A stretch of 64,000 nucleotides of DNA. It comes from Saprospiraceae bacterium. Lineage in GTDB: Bacteria; Bacteroidota; Bacteroidia; Chitinophagales; Saprospiraceae. Under the pieces are notes generated by a model, which was given only the letters and a program-made list of their open reading frames with translations, had not been told where the DNA came from and searched no databases. Positions 49,401-57,068 of this stretch are shown here, one piece after another (position 1 is the stretch's first letter; every line of letters begins with the position of its first letter). The DNA lies in contig JANQLV010000069.1 in assembly GCA_028280415.1 (NCBI GenBank), positions 1-64,000 of the forward strand. Direction: 5' to 3'. The position numbers and the translations under genes are program-made.

Positions 49401-50295
49401 AAATGCCGGGGCACATACGCTCACGGCACAGTTGGCCGATGATCTGCATGCTCCCCTGAATTTTCCGGAGTCTTCGGATGAAGTAAGTTTTACAACCATT
49501 AATAATAATGGTGGAGTTTGTGATGTTTTAGAAAACCTGGCTTTGAATGGTACTGCTTCGCAATCTTCTGCATACAATGGCGGAGGTGCAGAACCCGAGC
49601 TTGCTATAGATGGCAATACCAGTGGTATTTGGTTTGGCGATTATTCCGTTTCCAGTACCAGTTGGGAAATGCAACCCTGGTGGGAAATTGATCTGGGGGA
49701 TGTTTATAATATCGAAGAGATAAATGTCTGGAATCGTACAGATTGTTGCTCGGACTTTTTGAGTAATTATTATATCTTGGTTTCGGATGTTCCCTTTGTT
49801 GATGGCGATTTATCCGATGTAATTGCTCAGCCCGGAGTGCTTAATTTTCATCAGACTTCTATAGCCGCTACTCCGAGCACGATTAATATTGAGGCGACCG
49901 GACGTTATGTCAGAATTCAAAACAATGGTGCTGGTTTCGTTACATTGGCGGAAGTTGAAATCATGGGTTGTAGCGTTTCAAATGCTAATGGAGGAAATAA
50001 TTCCGGGCAGGTGGTTCGAGCCAGTAATCGCCGGGGAGTAAATGCAGTACTCTACCCGAATCCGGCGGAGAAAGTAGCTGTCGTAAATTATGAAACGTTT
50101 ACGGATGGAACTTTGAAATACATTATTGCCAACAGCCAGGGAGTTATTTTTAAAGAAGATGAAATGGCTGTGGAAGCAGGAGAAGGAAGCATCGTTACAG
50201 ATATTGATGAATGGACCGCCGGGCCGTATATTTTTTATATAAAAATGGAAGGTTATCCTTACCAGCAAATTCCTTTTGTAAAAATCAGAGATTGA
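43471..50295 (+). CDS. T9SS adhesin: sugar-dehydrogenase propeller, PKD, PA14, Ig-like and three F5/8C domains
   Basis: 2274 residues. The signal peptide ends at VSAQ (about 25). Residues about 30-480 form a GSDH-type six-bladed propeller (GLTFDDNGRMYV, HQSHGTGSLVFGTDG, GDVGWGNREELNVV), a fold of PQQ-dependent soluble sugar dehydrogenases; whether it binds PQQ is not evident. Then PKD (about 490-575), PA14 carbohydrate-binding domain (about 760-895, VTGDDGVRLWVDD), five Ig-like repeats (about 907-1393), F5/8C 1 (1399-1550), Ig-like, F5/8C 2 (1660-1810), Ig-like, another Ig-like, F5/8C 3 (2017-2169), and a type A T9SS sorting domain (about 2189-2274; LYPNPAEK). Likely a surface glycan-binding protein. 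The F5/8C domains share WNRTDCC with the giant adhesin. The next gene starts 78 bases on, across a hairpin. Confidence 0.93.
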   Translation: MKNWKFTFLLFFFTVSFTLQVSAQPSGFIDQEYVGPFDQAVGLTFDDNGRMYVYEKGGKVWVVENGQVLPNPLLNISEEVGNWRDFGMLGFVLDPNFLSNGYMYCLYIVDRHHLLYYGTNNYNPNSNEYFDATIGRITRFQADVNTNFTSLVPNSRTVLLGESISSDGFPNLHQSHGTGSLVFGTDGTLLASFGDGASYSSVDQGSASETYWQQAIDDGIITPSQNIGAYRTQVMDNLAGKLIRIDPETGDGLASNPFYEPSDPGSAASKIFALGLRNPCRMTLRPETGSHDPADGDPGAIYIGDVGWGNREELNVVDAPGLNFGWPKFEGMTTQPGYNNSNYEPDNHERAKIDWRNGTARGLVNGSIVNVGSGQLPGPNFTGNCSIGGVWYEASDFPAEWNNSYFHADYGGDWIINFAFDDNNTPTQVKEFKTGADRIVFIGTDPINGSLYYIAGASGGNPQVNNSVRKISFTGGNLPPFALASADIAYGSSPLTVNFKGDLSYDPNGDQLTYDWNFGDGNSSNEANPSHTFTSSNGQPTSFTVTMTVSDGNLSEQKNLVVSLNNTPPQIISTSIDNINTFSSTSSTTLNLNAVVNDNEHNNNQLNFEWFTELHHNNHFHAEPGDNNASTTATLTPVGCDGATYFYRIKLQVTDPAGLSSTYQKDIYPNCTGLEQTITFDPLADKLTIDPPMQLIASSSSGLPIIFHVISGPASITGNTLTLSGTPGIVTVRALQSGNDTYAPAIPIDHVFTVNPAGGTGLTGNYFNNMNFTNQALTRIDPVIDFQWGTGSPHPSIGANTFSVRWEGGILPLHSETYTFTVTGDDGVRLWVDDQLIVDAWVDQSPTNHSGNIALNAGTIVPIKMEYYENGGGAVARLRWSSASQGQQVVPQFLLFPEYIAPDTEAPTVTLSTANNTVDEPFEVNIDFNENVNGLSINDFNISNGTASGLSGSGQAYTITITPTTIGNVSIQLPADRTQDAAGNGNTASNTLNINYTGPQDIDPPSVILSTASNNVNGLFEVVVSFNEEVNGLSIDDFDISNGTAQNDLSNVGLNYYFSIEPINEGLITIQLPANSVQDNGGNGNTASNILNVNYTGPQDIDPPSVTLSTVSNNVNGIFEVVINFNEAVSGLSINDFNISNGTASGLSGSGQDYTINITPNVIGNVSIQLPADRVQDAAGNGNTASNTLNVNYTGPQDIDPPSVTLSTASNNVSGPFEVIVSFNETVNGLSSSDFNISNGTASGFSGSGQDYTINITPNAIGNVSIQLPADRAQDAAGNGNTASNTLNVNYTGPQDIDPPSVTLSTVSNNVNGLFEVVVSFNEEVNGLSIDDFNISNGTAQNDLSNVGLNYYFSIEPINEGLITIQLPENSVQDNGGNGNTLSNILNVNYTAPGNNDCNNPTNIALNKPANQSSNYSGSGAGPELAVDGNTNGNWYAEYSVSSTSWSNQPWWEVDLQSVSNIDNINIWNRTDCCEDFLSDYYILISDAPFTSNNLNTLLNQAGVISFHQTSTAGSPTNISIGASGRYVRVQNSQAGFMALAEVEVLGCENGSNPGGGDTTAPDVNLSTANNNVSAPFIVNVDFNESVSGLALSDFNISNGSASNLSGSGNNYSFTVSPDTDGTVSIQLPANSAEDAAGNGNNSSNSISVNYTAPGNGDCNSPTNVALNKPASVSTPYNGSGAEAELAVDGNTDGNWFSTYSVASTSWGSQPWWEVDLEIVYAIEYVNIWNRTDCCSDFLSDYYILVSDVPFISGDLNEVLNQSGVSAYHQTVTAGSPTTVNIGRTGRYVRVQNGGSGFVALAELEVMGCLNNNNGDTTPPEATLSSNVQNANSSFGVNVNFSEPVIGLANSDFSISNGSATGLNGSGQNYALVILPEQAGDVTITLPAGVVTDNAGNPNLVSNTITVNYDPPPVPTVVISTPSEGSIISGTDVIVNFQVSGDLAGYNAEHLLLTLDANPPVDIHNIGTSGTHTFTNVNAGAHTLTAQLADDLHAPLNFPESSDEVSFTTINNNGGVCDVLENLALNGTASQSSAYNGGGAEPELAIDGNTSGIWFGDYSVSSTSWEMQPWWEIDLGDVYNIEEINVWNRTDCCSDFLSNYYILVSDVPFVDGDLSDVIAQPGVLNFHQTSIAATPSTINIEATGRYVRIQNNGAGFVTLAEVEIMGCSVSNANGGNNSGQVVRASNRRGVNAVLYPNPAEKVAVVNYETFTDGTLKYIIANSQGVIFKEDEMAVEAGEGSIVTDIDEWTAGPYIFYIKMEGYPYQQIPFVKIRD
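46190..47645 (+). repeat. Tandem 294-297-bp Ig-like domain repeats
   Basis: GATATTGATCC-type strings start at 46471, 46768, 47062 and 47356, 297, 294 and 294 bases apart, marking five 98-99-residue Ig-like units. Copies starting at 46471 and 47356 are nearly identical over long stretches and share a variant C-terminal half (QNDLSNVG), whereas the middle copies share another (SGLSGSGQ), suggesting block duplication or gene conversion. Single diverged copies lie at about 48150 and 48920. Confidence 0.85.
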
Positions 50296-50308
50296 TAAAA
50301 ATCTGTTT

Positions 50309-50353
50309 TCGCCATTTGATAATCGATATTTATTTTAGATTATCGAATGGCGA
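50309..50353 (+). promoter_or_regulatory. Strong intergenic hairpin between two T9SS cargo genes
   Basis: TCGCCATTTGATAATC at 50309-50324 pairs with GATTATCGAATGGCGA at 50338-50353: 16 bp with one G-U pair and a 13-base loop. No T run follows, so it is not a standard terminator. It could attenuate, stabilise or process a shared transcript of the genes on either side. Confidence 0.55.
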
Positions 50354-50373
50354 GGATCGAAAAACAAATATAA

Positions 50374-52641
50374 ATGAGAACCTCCTTGACCCTATTGTTG
50401 CTGAGCATTTGTATTTCCCTTTGGGGACAGACTGCTAAAGAGCGATCCGTTGAAGTAAGTGCGATTGTACAGGAAAATCCACCACAAATTACCTTTAACT
50501 GGCCCATAGATGAAACCGCCAATTTTTATAATGTTTATAAAAAAGCCCTGTCTGCGGATAGCTGGGGAGAAAAAATAGCTGTATTGCCCGGTGATGCTAC
50601 TTCATTTATCGATACCGATATAGAGGAAGGCGAAGCATTTGAATACGCTTTTTTTAAAAAAGAATTTGATCTGGTTCGCGATACTTTTTGCATCACCCCG
50701 GGAACAGAACTCCGCTTTTCTATTCAGGATATGTACGGTATTGGCTTATGCTGTAATTTTAATTTCGGCTTTTACCGGATCGAAGCATGCGGCAATATAA
50801 TTGCGGAAGGTTCTAATTTCGGCTGGTCAGATGAGCAGATTTTTACAGTCTGCGATGAAGGGCAATCCTGTACCGATGTAATCATCACAATTGCACCGGA
50901 TATTTTCCCCAACAGCACTTCCTGGACTTTGAATGATCACCAAACCAATATGGAAATCGGAACTTCGGGCAATGTCGGAGATTTTATTGATGAACGCCCA
51001 AAGTATGGTTTCATATACGCAGGTATTCGCGCTCCGGCAATCGAAAATCAGGGAAGTATTTTACTACTAATCGATAACGATTATCTCGTTCCATTAGATG
51101 CGGAAATTCAACGTCTCAGACAAGACTTGATCGCCGAAGGCTGGCACGTCATCATTCGGGATGCTCTGAAAACCGATGCCGTTCCTTCCGTTAAACAAAC
51201 AATTCTCGATGTCAAAAATGAATTTCCGGGCCTAGAAGCGCTCTTTATTATTGGACATGTTCCCGTGCCTTACTCCGGAGACATCTACCCCGATACACAT
51301 AACGAAAACCACCAGGGCGCCTGGTCAGCAGATACTTATTACGCAGAGCTGGATGGCATCTGGACCGATGAGGTAGCGAATATTACGACGGCCTTTTTTG
51401 AAAGAAATCACAACGTTCCGGGTGATGGGAAATTTGATCAGGATTCCATCCCGACGGGCAAGCTGGAGCTACAGCATGGAAGGGTGGATTTTTATGATAT
51501 GAATGTTTTTACTCCAGATGAAATAGAATTAACCAGACATTATCTGGATAAAGATCACGCCTGGCGCAGCGGGCAAATAGAAGTACAAAGACGTGGCCTG
51601 ATAGACGATAATTTTAATCAACAATTTGCCGCACCGGCAGCCAGCGGATGGAGAAATTTTGCTCCGATGTTTGGCGCAGAAAATATAGATGAAGTAGATT
51701 ATTTTAGTACAATGACCAATGAGTCCTATCTTTGGTCCTACGGTTGTGGTGGTGGCTCCCACGTCAGTGCCGATGGAATCGGTACTTCTACAGATTTTGC
51801 CAATGATAGTTTACTCAGCATTTTCACCATGCTTTTTGGTAGCCAGTTCGGTGATTGGGACAACGATAATAATTTTTTAAAAGCACCGCTTGCTTCCGGC
51901 TTGACCCTGACCAATGTTTGGGCCGGAAATCCGCCCTGGACCTTTCACCAAATGGCTCTGGGTTATCACATCGGTTATTGTGCACGGGCCAGCCAAAACA
52001 CAAACGGGCTCTACCTTCCGGGACCACAGTTGGTACATACGGCTTTAATGGGTGATCCAACTTTGAAAATGCACATTGTAAAAGCTCCCCTGGCTTTCGA
52101 AGCCAGTCAAATTCTGGAAAATCAGGTGAGTTTCACTTATGAGGCCAGTCCCGATCCTGAAGTGATTGGTTATTATATTTATCGTGGTACAAATCCTGAT
52201 GGCGGTTTTGAACGGATCAGCCCCGGGATCATAAGCGATCCGAATACTTTTACGGATGTGCCTCCTTCCTTTGGGGATTATTATTACATGCTCCGGGCCG
52301 TTAAGCTGGAAAGCTCAGGTAGCGGGACTTATTATAATCTAAGCCCGGGGCTTATTGATACCAGCAATTTTTTCGTCAATACGGAAGAGCTTATTTTAAA
52401 CCATACGGTTCAGATTCATCCCAATCCGTCGAATGGGCTTTTCAATATTCATTTTGAAAAAGAGATAATGACAGAATGGCAATTGAGTATACTGGATACA
52501 AAAGGAGCAATAATAATGGAAAATACTTTTCGGGGGCAGCAGCAAAGCATCGATCTTGGTGGATTTCCCAATGGCATTTTTATTATAAAAATAAATACCC
52601 CCGATGGTTTGATCTTAAAAAAACTGATAAAAACCCATTAA
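50374..52641 (+). CDS. T9SS-secreted C25-like putative cysteine peptidase
   Basis: 755 residues. Signal peptide to about residue 19 (LWGQ). N-terminal FN3-like domain (about 35-95) and a beta-rich region; residues about 225-580 resemble the gingipain-type (C25, clan CD) catalytic region: SILLLIDNDY, LFIIGHVPVPYSG, ENHQGAWSADTYYAELDG with His313, and WSYGCGGGSH with Cys458 followed by FTMLFGSQFGDWD. His/Cys as the dyad is inferred from motif position, not proven. A second FN3-like domain (about 585-660) and a type A sorting domain (about 680-755; IHPNPSNGLFNI) follow. Predicted to be secreted or surface-attached. The stop overlaps by four bases the stop of the convergent peroxidase gene. Confidence 0.8.
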   Translation: MRTSLTLLLLSICISLWGQTAKERSVEVSAIVQENPPQITFNWPIDETANFYNVYKKALSADSWGEKIAVLPGDATSFIDTDIEEGEAFEYAFFKKEFDLVRDTFCITPGTELRFSIQDMYGIGLCCNFNFGFYRIEACGNIIAEGSNFGWSDEQIFTVCDEGQSCTDVIITIAPDIFPNSTSWTLNDHQTNMEIGTSGNVGDFIDERPKYGFIYAGIRAPAIENQGSILLLIDNDYLVPLDAEIQRLRQDLIAEGWHVIIRDALKTDAVPSVKQTILDVKNEFPGLEALFIIGHVPVPYSGDIYPDTHNENHQGAWSADTYYAELDGIWTDEVANITTAFFERNHNVPGDGKFDQDSIPTGKLELQHGRVDFYDMNVFTPDEIELTRHYLDKDHAWRSGQIEVQRRGLIDDNFNQQFAAPAASGWRNFAPMFGAENIDEVDYFSTMTNESYLWSYGCGGGSHVSADGIGTSTDFANDSLLSIFTMLFGSQFGDWDNDNNFLKAPLASGLTLTNVWAGNPPWTFHQMALGYHIGYCARASQNTNGLYLPGPQLVHTALMGDPTLKMHIVKAPLAFEASQILENQVSFTYEASPDPEVIGYYIYRGTNPDGGFERISPGIISDPNTFTDVPPSFGDYYYMLRAVKLESSGSGTYYNLSPGLIDTSNFFVNTEELILNHTVQIHPNPSNGLFNIHFEKEIMTEWQLSILDTKGAIIMENTFRGQQQSIDLGGFPNGIFIIKINTPDGLILKKLIKTH

Positions 52642-53969
52642 TTGCAATCCAAATCCGCCTGAGAAAAAGGATCATTATTTGGAAAACAATTACCGGAAAG
52701 TACGCTTTCGGGTACATACCGATCCAAATTAGGATCGCTCAGTGCATTTTTCAAAAAAGCTACTAAATCGGCCTTTTCAAGTTCAGAAAGGTTTAATGGT
52801 TTGAAACCGGAAGATATTTGAGCAGAAGGTACATCAAAATTTTCCGGAATGGCTTCATTGAAATATTCCACTACTTCTTCCAATGTTTCCTTACTAGCGC
52901 CATGAAAATAAAAAGGTGCATCCCCCAGGTTATACAGTTGGGGTACTTTGAATTTATACCGATCCTCTTCCAGGCCGGTAAAGCTTGCCCGTCCCAGATT
53001 TGCGGGATCTTCACTATTGGTATTCAGCGCTCCGGTTTTGTGTAAATCATCAACGCCGAGCGAATAGAAATTATCTCCATTCAAGGATTTTCCACTATGG
53101 CAGGTAGAACAATTTGCTTTACTAAAAAATAGAACGGCCCCTCTTTTTTCCTGATCCGTCATAGCTGCTCTGTCTCCTTTTAGCCAGTTTTGAAAAGGTG
53201 CTTCATTGGTTAACAAGGTTCTCAAATAGGCGGAAAGAGCAAAACTTGCTGCCAAGGGAGAATATCGATCCGGTTCCGGCATATCGCCAAAAGCCTCATC
53301 GAATAATGGCGTATAATTCAGGTTATCCAAAACATTCTTATTAATTACCATTCGGTGTATGTCCAATCCTTCAATATTTTGCCCTTCGAGGCCACGCAAT
53401 CCCAAATGATTGATTTCAGACCCATCTTCGTGATTCCATAGCGCTTCTGTTCCTTCGTTAAGCCCGGTACTCCCAAAGCGACCATTCCAGGTTGTATTTG
53501 TTACAAAAGCTACATTCAGTACACTTAATGGCCGGACACTTTGGACATCCGGTTCGTGATCTGCGTATATATTATTCTTAAAACGTCCTTCTCCATTATC
53601 TCCAAAGCCCAATCCTCCATCGGCAATCCCTTGCGGGCTTCCTGGACGAAATCCTGCAGACGGTACATGACAAGTGGCGCAGCTGTAGGTTCCCTCACCA
53701 AGAGAATGAAGTGGCGCCAGAGCCAGGCCAGTTTCATAAAAAAGCAATTTTCCCAGATCAGCTTTTGCTTTAGAGAGTGGGTTTTCCGGATCTTGCGGGA
53801 TGAGCCCATAGTCATCCGTATCAGGTAGGATATAATTATCTTTTCCGCCGTGCTGAAGCAGTAGTCTGTCTAATTCATAATCTTCGGGAGAAGCTATGTA
53901 AGTCTTATCTTTCGTACAAGCAGTAAAAGTAACAGCCAGCAGTGCCAGTATATATAATTTTTTGTACAT
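52638..53969 (-). CDS. Di-haem cytochrome c peroxidase (MauG/CcpA family) lipoprotein
   Basis: 443 residues. MYKKLYILALLAVTFTAC is a lipoprotein signal (Cys18). Two c-type haem motifs, CATCH (97-101) and CSTCH (287-291), define the two-domain bacterial cytochrome c peroxidase family that reduces H2O2 with electrons from small cytochromes; some relatives instead oxidise amino-acid side chains. RPLSVLNVAF and NGRFG are typical of the family. It is anchored in an envelope membrane facing the periplasm or surface. It is separately transcribed, with a perfect palindrome at 54001-54017, 32 bases before the start, that may be an operator for redox or metal control. An AGGAG lies about 20 bases upstream, rather far for a ribosome site. 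Confidence 0.93.
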   Translation of the reverse strand: MYKKLYILALLAVTFTACTKDKTYIASPEDYELDRLLLQHGGKDNYILPDTDDYGLIPQDPENPLSKAKADLGKLLFYETGLALAPLHSLGEGTYSCATCHVPSAGFRPGSPQGIADGGLGFGDNGEGRFKNNIYADHEPDVQSVRPLSVLNVAFVTNTTWNGRFGSTGLNEGTEALWNHEDGSEINHLGLRGLEGQNIEGLDIHRMVINKNVLDNLNYTPLFDEAFGDMPEPDRYSPLAASFALSAYLRTLLTNEAPFQNWLKGDRAAMTDQEKRGAVLFFSKANCSTCHSGKSLNGDNFYSLGVDDLHKTGALNTNSEDPANLGRASFTGLEEDRYKFKVPQLYNLGDAPFYFHGASKETLEEVVEYFNEAIPENFDVPSAQISSGFKPLNLSELEKADLVAFLKNALSDPNLDRYVPESVLSGNCFPNNDPFSQADLDCN

Positions 53970-54310
53970 GGTGTAAAATTCACAGGATTTCTCCTTTTCT
54001 ATAACTTATTAAGTTATAATTTATACTACAAAAATAGATATCTATTTCGAATACACAATTATTTCAAAAGCAGTTTTAATAAAATAGTGGGTATATTGGG
54101 AAGAATTACCGAATAATAAGGTATAGAATTTTAGTATAACAAAATTAATACCTAGATGAGCCAAGGTCAATACTAGGAATAGGGTAATTTTAGAAAAACA
54201 ACACTAATTCATCTCATAAGGCACTGAAATATAAGCCCGTTTGAACTCAAAACAAAGGCTAATTCCGACAATTTTCTTTTTTTTAAATTAATATGAATTT
54301 TGGCATCTAA
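53970..54310. other. AT-rich gap upstream of the peroxidase gene
   Basis: 341 bases holding the peroxidase promoter region and, at the far end, the tail after the VCBS/ASPIC gene. Apart from the palindrome listed next I see no gene or terminator-like hairpin. Confidence 0.4.
54001..54017. promoter_or_regulatory. Perfect 17-bp palindrome, possible operator
   Basis: ATAACTTA-T-TAAGTTAT, eight-base arms with one central base. It is 32 bases upstream of the peroxidase start codon, a usual place for a repressor or activator site. AT-rich palindromes of this size occur as Fur/PerR- and Crp-type sites, but the sequence does not match a consensus I can name. Confidence 0.45.
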
Positions 54311-56593
54311 TTAATGATGGTGGTGATGATGCTCCATATCTTTTTTAAAGGTTATTTTTGGGGAATTTAAAACCTCCGGCTTATTCTGACCTTCTATGAT
54401 TTTAATCTTCTGATTCAATGCTACAGTTCCATAATCAACAAATTGATTTTCATCATTCGGCCAGTTGACTTCAACAGATTTGATTCGCTTGGCCATACCC
54501 AGGCCAATTTCCAATTGCAGGCTATTTCCACCAAAACTGGCTCCATTTGAAACGGTTCTGTATATTAATTTTTCCTGACCATCCGCCATTTCCAAAACCA
54601 GTCGAACTTTTGCTCCCATAGCCATTTTATTTGCTTTTTGCCCAATTATTAAAAGCGTGATCCAGCGATTATCGTTGCCGGGATTTTCAAAAAGTGCATT
54701 TTGAAAATTGTCCCCGGAAAAAGATCCGCCCATAACTGCGTAGACATCACTGTCTCCATCATTATCCAAGTCGCCAAAACTAATTCCATGTCCCTTTTGA
54801 ATATGTCCAAAACCACCGACAGTAGTAATATCCTGGACTTTTTTACCATTATCATTTCTAAACATTCGATTGGGAACAATCGCCCGATAATCCGGCGCCC
54901 CCGTTCCCAGATAAAAATCCAGAAAGCCATCATTATCTATATCTCCATAATTGCAGCCCATTGTGTGTACCGCACGATCCATAGTCGTTTGTTCAGTAAT
55001 ATCTTTAAAAGTCAAATCTCCATTATTGAGATATAAGCGTGGGTAATCAGACTGAAAAGGCTGATCGAGGTAATCCGCAGCTAGCTCCCCCGATTGGTTG
55101 GAAAAAGCAAGTTGATCAAAAGCGGAGACAAAAATATCTTCCAGGCCATCATTGTTAAAGTCAAAAAACCAGCAGGGAAAACTAAGTAAGGGTTCCTGAA
55201 CACCAGCATTTTCAGCTATATCCCTAAAAGCCCACTGACCATCTTCTTGTTGCCCCTGGTTGAGGTAAAGATTGTTTTCACCGTCCAAATTTGAAATGTA
55301 TACATCAATCAGGCCATCATTATTGATATCAGCACTGGCAACCCCTTTTACATAGGTCAACTGATCCATTCCCAGCTCAACGGCAATATCTTTGAATGTC
55401 CCATCCCCATTATTATGGAAAAAATTACAGGGAAAGGACTCATAGTTTTGCATTGCTTTAATCGTCTCATTCCCTACAAAAAGGTCGAGGTGACCATCGT
55501 TATTATAATCAAACCAGGTTGAAGACTGGGTTGGTGTCCGGTTATACAGCCCCGCTTCTATCGTTACATCACTAAAAGTCCCGTCCCCATTATTGCGAAT
55601 CAGTGAATTGGGCTGAATTCCCATTTCGAGCTTGGGATTCCAGGCACCGCGCATTAAATAGATATCTAAAAAGCCATCATTATCATAATCCGTCTGGTTC
55701 ATATTCAGCCCTCCGGTAATGCCCATAAGACCAGCCTTTTCGGTTGTATCTTCAAAACTACCATCACCTTTATTAATGAAAAGTCGAATTTGATCCTTCA
55801 TGCCCCAGGAAGAAGCCATAATATCCAAAAAACCATCATTATTAAAATCACCGATGACACAGCCTCCAGCCAGTCCATCCACATCGAGCCCAAGTCCCAT
55901 AGCAATATTTTCAAATTTTGGTAAATCGTAATCTGATTCATATGCAGCAGGAGGAATTAAATATTCTGCAGGTACATTGGCGGGATGCTCTCCCAAAGTC
56001 ATGTATGCCGTATTGAGTAGCCAACGGGACTGCAAATCCTCCGGGAATTGTTTTAATATTTTCTCATAGACCGAGATTGCTTTTTGTGAACCCGTTTTAT
56101 TGATATGTATGCCTTTCCCTTGTATTGGAAGCAAACAGGACTCAGCAGAATGATTTTCAATACAGTTATCCACTTCTCCCTTTCGCATCAGGGTGATCGC
56201 ATAAATGTCGTAAAATTTTTTAGTTTGCGCATTTACTTCTTTGAGGACAGGATAGGTTTGCAATAGTTTTTCAAAAATACTAATGGCTTCCTCGTTTTTA
56301 CCGGCTCTCAATAAAGAAGTAGCCAATTGCAGTTGTATATTGGGATCACTTGCGCTTGCTACTTGCTTGAGTTGGTTTTCCAGCACACGAAGCCTTTCGG
56401 TACTGGCGTAGGGATGATTCCGGAAATTTGTCTTTTTATAAATAAGTTCCAGACTATCGATCATTGCAAGGGTTCCGGATGATCTTACATCTGAAATAGT
56501 GGAACTGCTTTTTTCGGATAGTTCTTGTTTACATTGAAAAAAGAGTAGTGCAAAAAGAAAGCAGGTAAAAGGGATCAAAACAGAATGTTTCAA
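54311..56593 (-). CDS. VCBS/FG-GAP repeat lipoprotein with ASPIC/UnbV domain and natural C-terminal His6
   Basis: About 760 residues using TTG 56593, which gives a compact lipoprotein signal (KHSVLIPFTCFLFALLFFQC); an upstream TTG at 56656 would add 21 residues, and neither has a good ribosome site. After the signal come TPR-like helices (EAISIFEKLLQTYP, KAISVYEKILKQFP), then seven Ca-binding VCBS repeats (D.NNDGf.Di), predicted to fold as a propeller, and an ASPIC/UnbV domain (RTVSNGASFGGNSLQLEIGLG, VEVNWP). The last residues are MEHHHHHH before TAA. This is a CRTAC1-like exported protein, often found near di-haem peroxidases such as the one next door; the molecular role is not known. The six histidines could bind metal. 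Confidence 0.87.
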   Translation of the reverse strand: MKHSVLIPFTCFLFALLFFQCKQELSEKSSSTISDVRSSGTLAMIDSLELIYKKTNFRNHPYASTERLRVLENQLKQVASASDPNIQLQLATSLLRAGKNEEAISIFEKLLQTYPVLKEVNAQTKKFYDIYAITLMRKGEVDNCIENHSAESCLLPIQGKGIHINKTGSQKAISVYEKILKQFPEDLQSRWLLNTAYMTLGEHPANVPAEYLIPPAAYESDYDLPKFENIAMGLGLDVDGLAGGCVIGDFNNDGFLDIMASSWGMKDQIRLFINKGDGSFEDTTEKAGLMGITGGLNMNQTDYDNDGFLDIYLMRGAWNPKLEMGIQPNSLIRNNGDGTFSDVTIEAGLYNRTPTQSSTWFDYNNDGHLDLFVGNETIKAMQNYESFPCNFFHNNGDGTFKDIAVELGMDQLTYVKGVASADINNDGLIDVYISNLDGENNLYLNQGQQEDGQWAFRDIAENAGVQEPLLSFPCWFFDFNNDGLEDIFVSAFDQLAFSNQSGELAADYLDQPFQSDYPRLYLNNGDLTFKDITEQTTMDRAVHTMGCNYGDIDNDGFLDFYLGTGAPDYRAIVPNRMFRNDNGKKVQDITTVGGFGHIQKGHGISFGDLDNDGDSDVYAVMGGSFSGDNFQNALFENPGNDNRWITLLIIGQKANKMAMGAKVRLVLEMADGQEKLIYRTVSNGASFGGNSLQLEIGLGMAKRIKSVEVNWPNDENQFVDYGTVALNQKIKIIEGQNKPEVLNSPKITFKKDMEHHHHHH

Positions 56594-56682
56594 GGCTTCG
56601 TTTTTTATTGAGAAATTTGATAGCTCAAGATAGTGATATATTCGCTTTCTCAGCAAAAAACGAACCTAAACCATTTTTCTGC

Positions 56683-57045
56683 TTAATTTATCCCTTCATC
56701 ATTAAAAGCTTTTTCCTTTTCCATTTCCGATTCCTCATCTACTTCTGATTGGAGCTCTTCCATTTCGTGTTTGTCCAGGTAAGCTTCTTTGATATCCGAC
56801 TTCAATAAACCATCCTCATCATAATCCTCATCCTCTTCAATAATTTGTCTGGCTTCCGCAACAGACATTCTCACCAGATAGTATTTTTCCTCTGTCTCGA
56901 AAGGCAAGGCACTTACTTTTAAGCCTTGAGCATTATTAAAACTGATCAGGTGTCGGTGAAAACCATACGGATACTTCAGCTTAATTTGTTGCTGAATACT
57001 TTCATCCAGTTTTTCATAATCCTTAATAACTTTTGGTTTTGACAT
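56683..57045 (-). CDS. Small acidic protein of unknown function
   Basis: 120 residues, no signal or membrane segment. The first 75 residues form a compact domain (KYPYGFHRHLISFNNAQG, then YYLVRMSVAEAR); the rest is highly acidic (EDEDYDEDG, EEESEMEKE). It lies 23 bases after the DksA-like gene and may be part of the polyamine-gene transcript. I recognise the pattern as a conserved Bacteroidota hypothetical but cannot assign a role. Confidence 0.75.
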   Translation of the reverse strand: MSKPKVIKDYEKLDESIQQQIKLKYPYGFHRHLISFNNAQGLKVSALPFETEEKYYLVRMSVAEARQIIEEDEDYDEDGLLKSDIKEAYLDKHEMEELQSEVDEESEMEKEKAFNDEGIN

Positions 57046-57068
57046 GGTTCAATATTTTGGAATGGAAA

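Noticed and set aside
54311-54340. His6 as a cloning-vector artefact
   Set aside because: The flanks are normal AT-rich genomic DNA with no vector-like sequence, and histidine codons are mixed.
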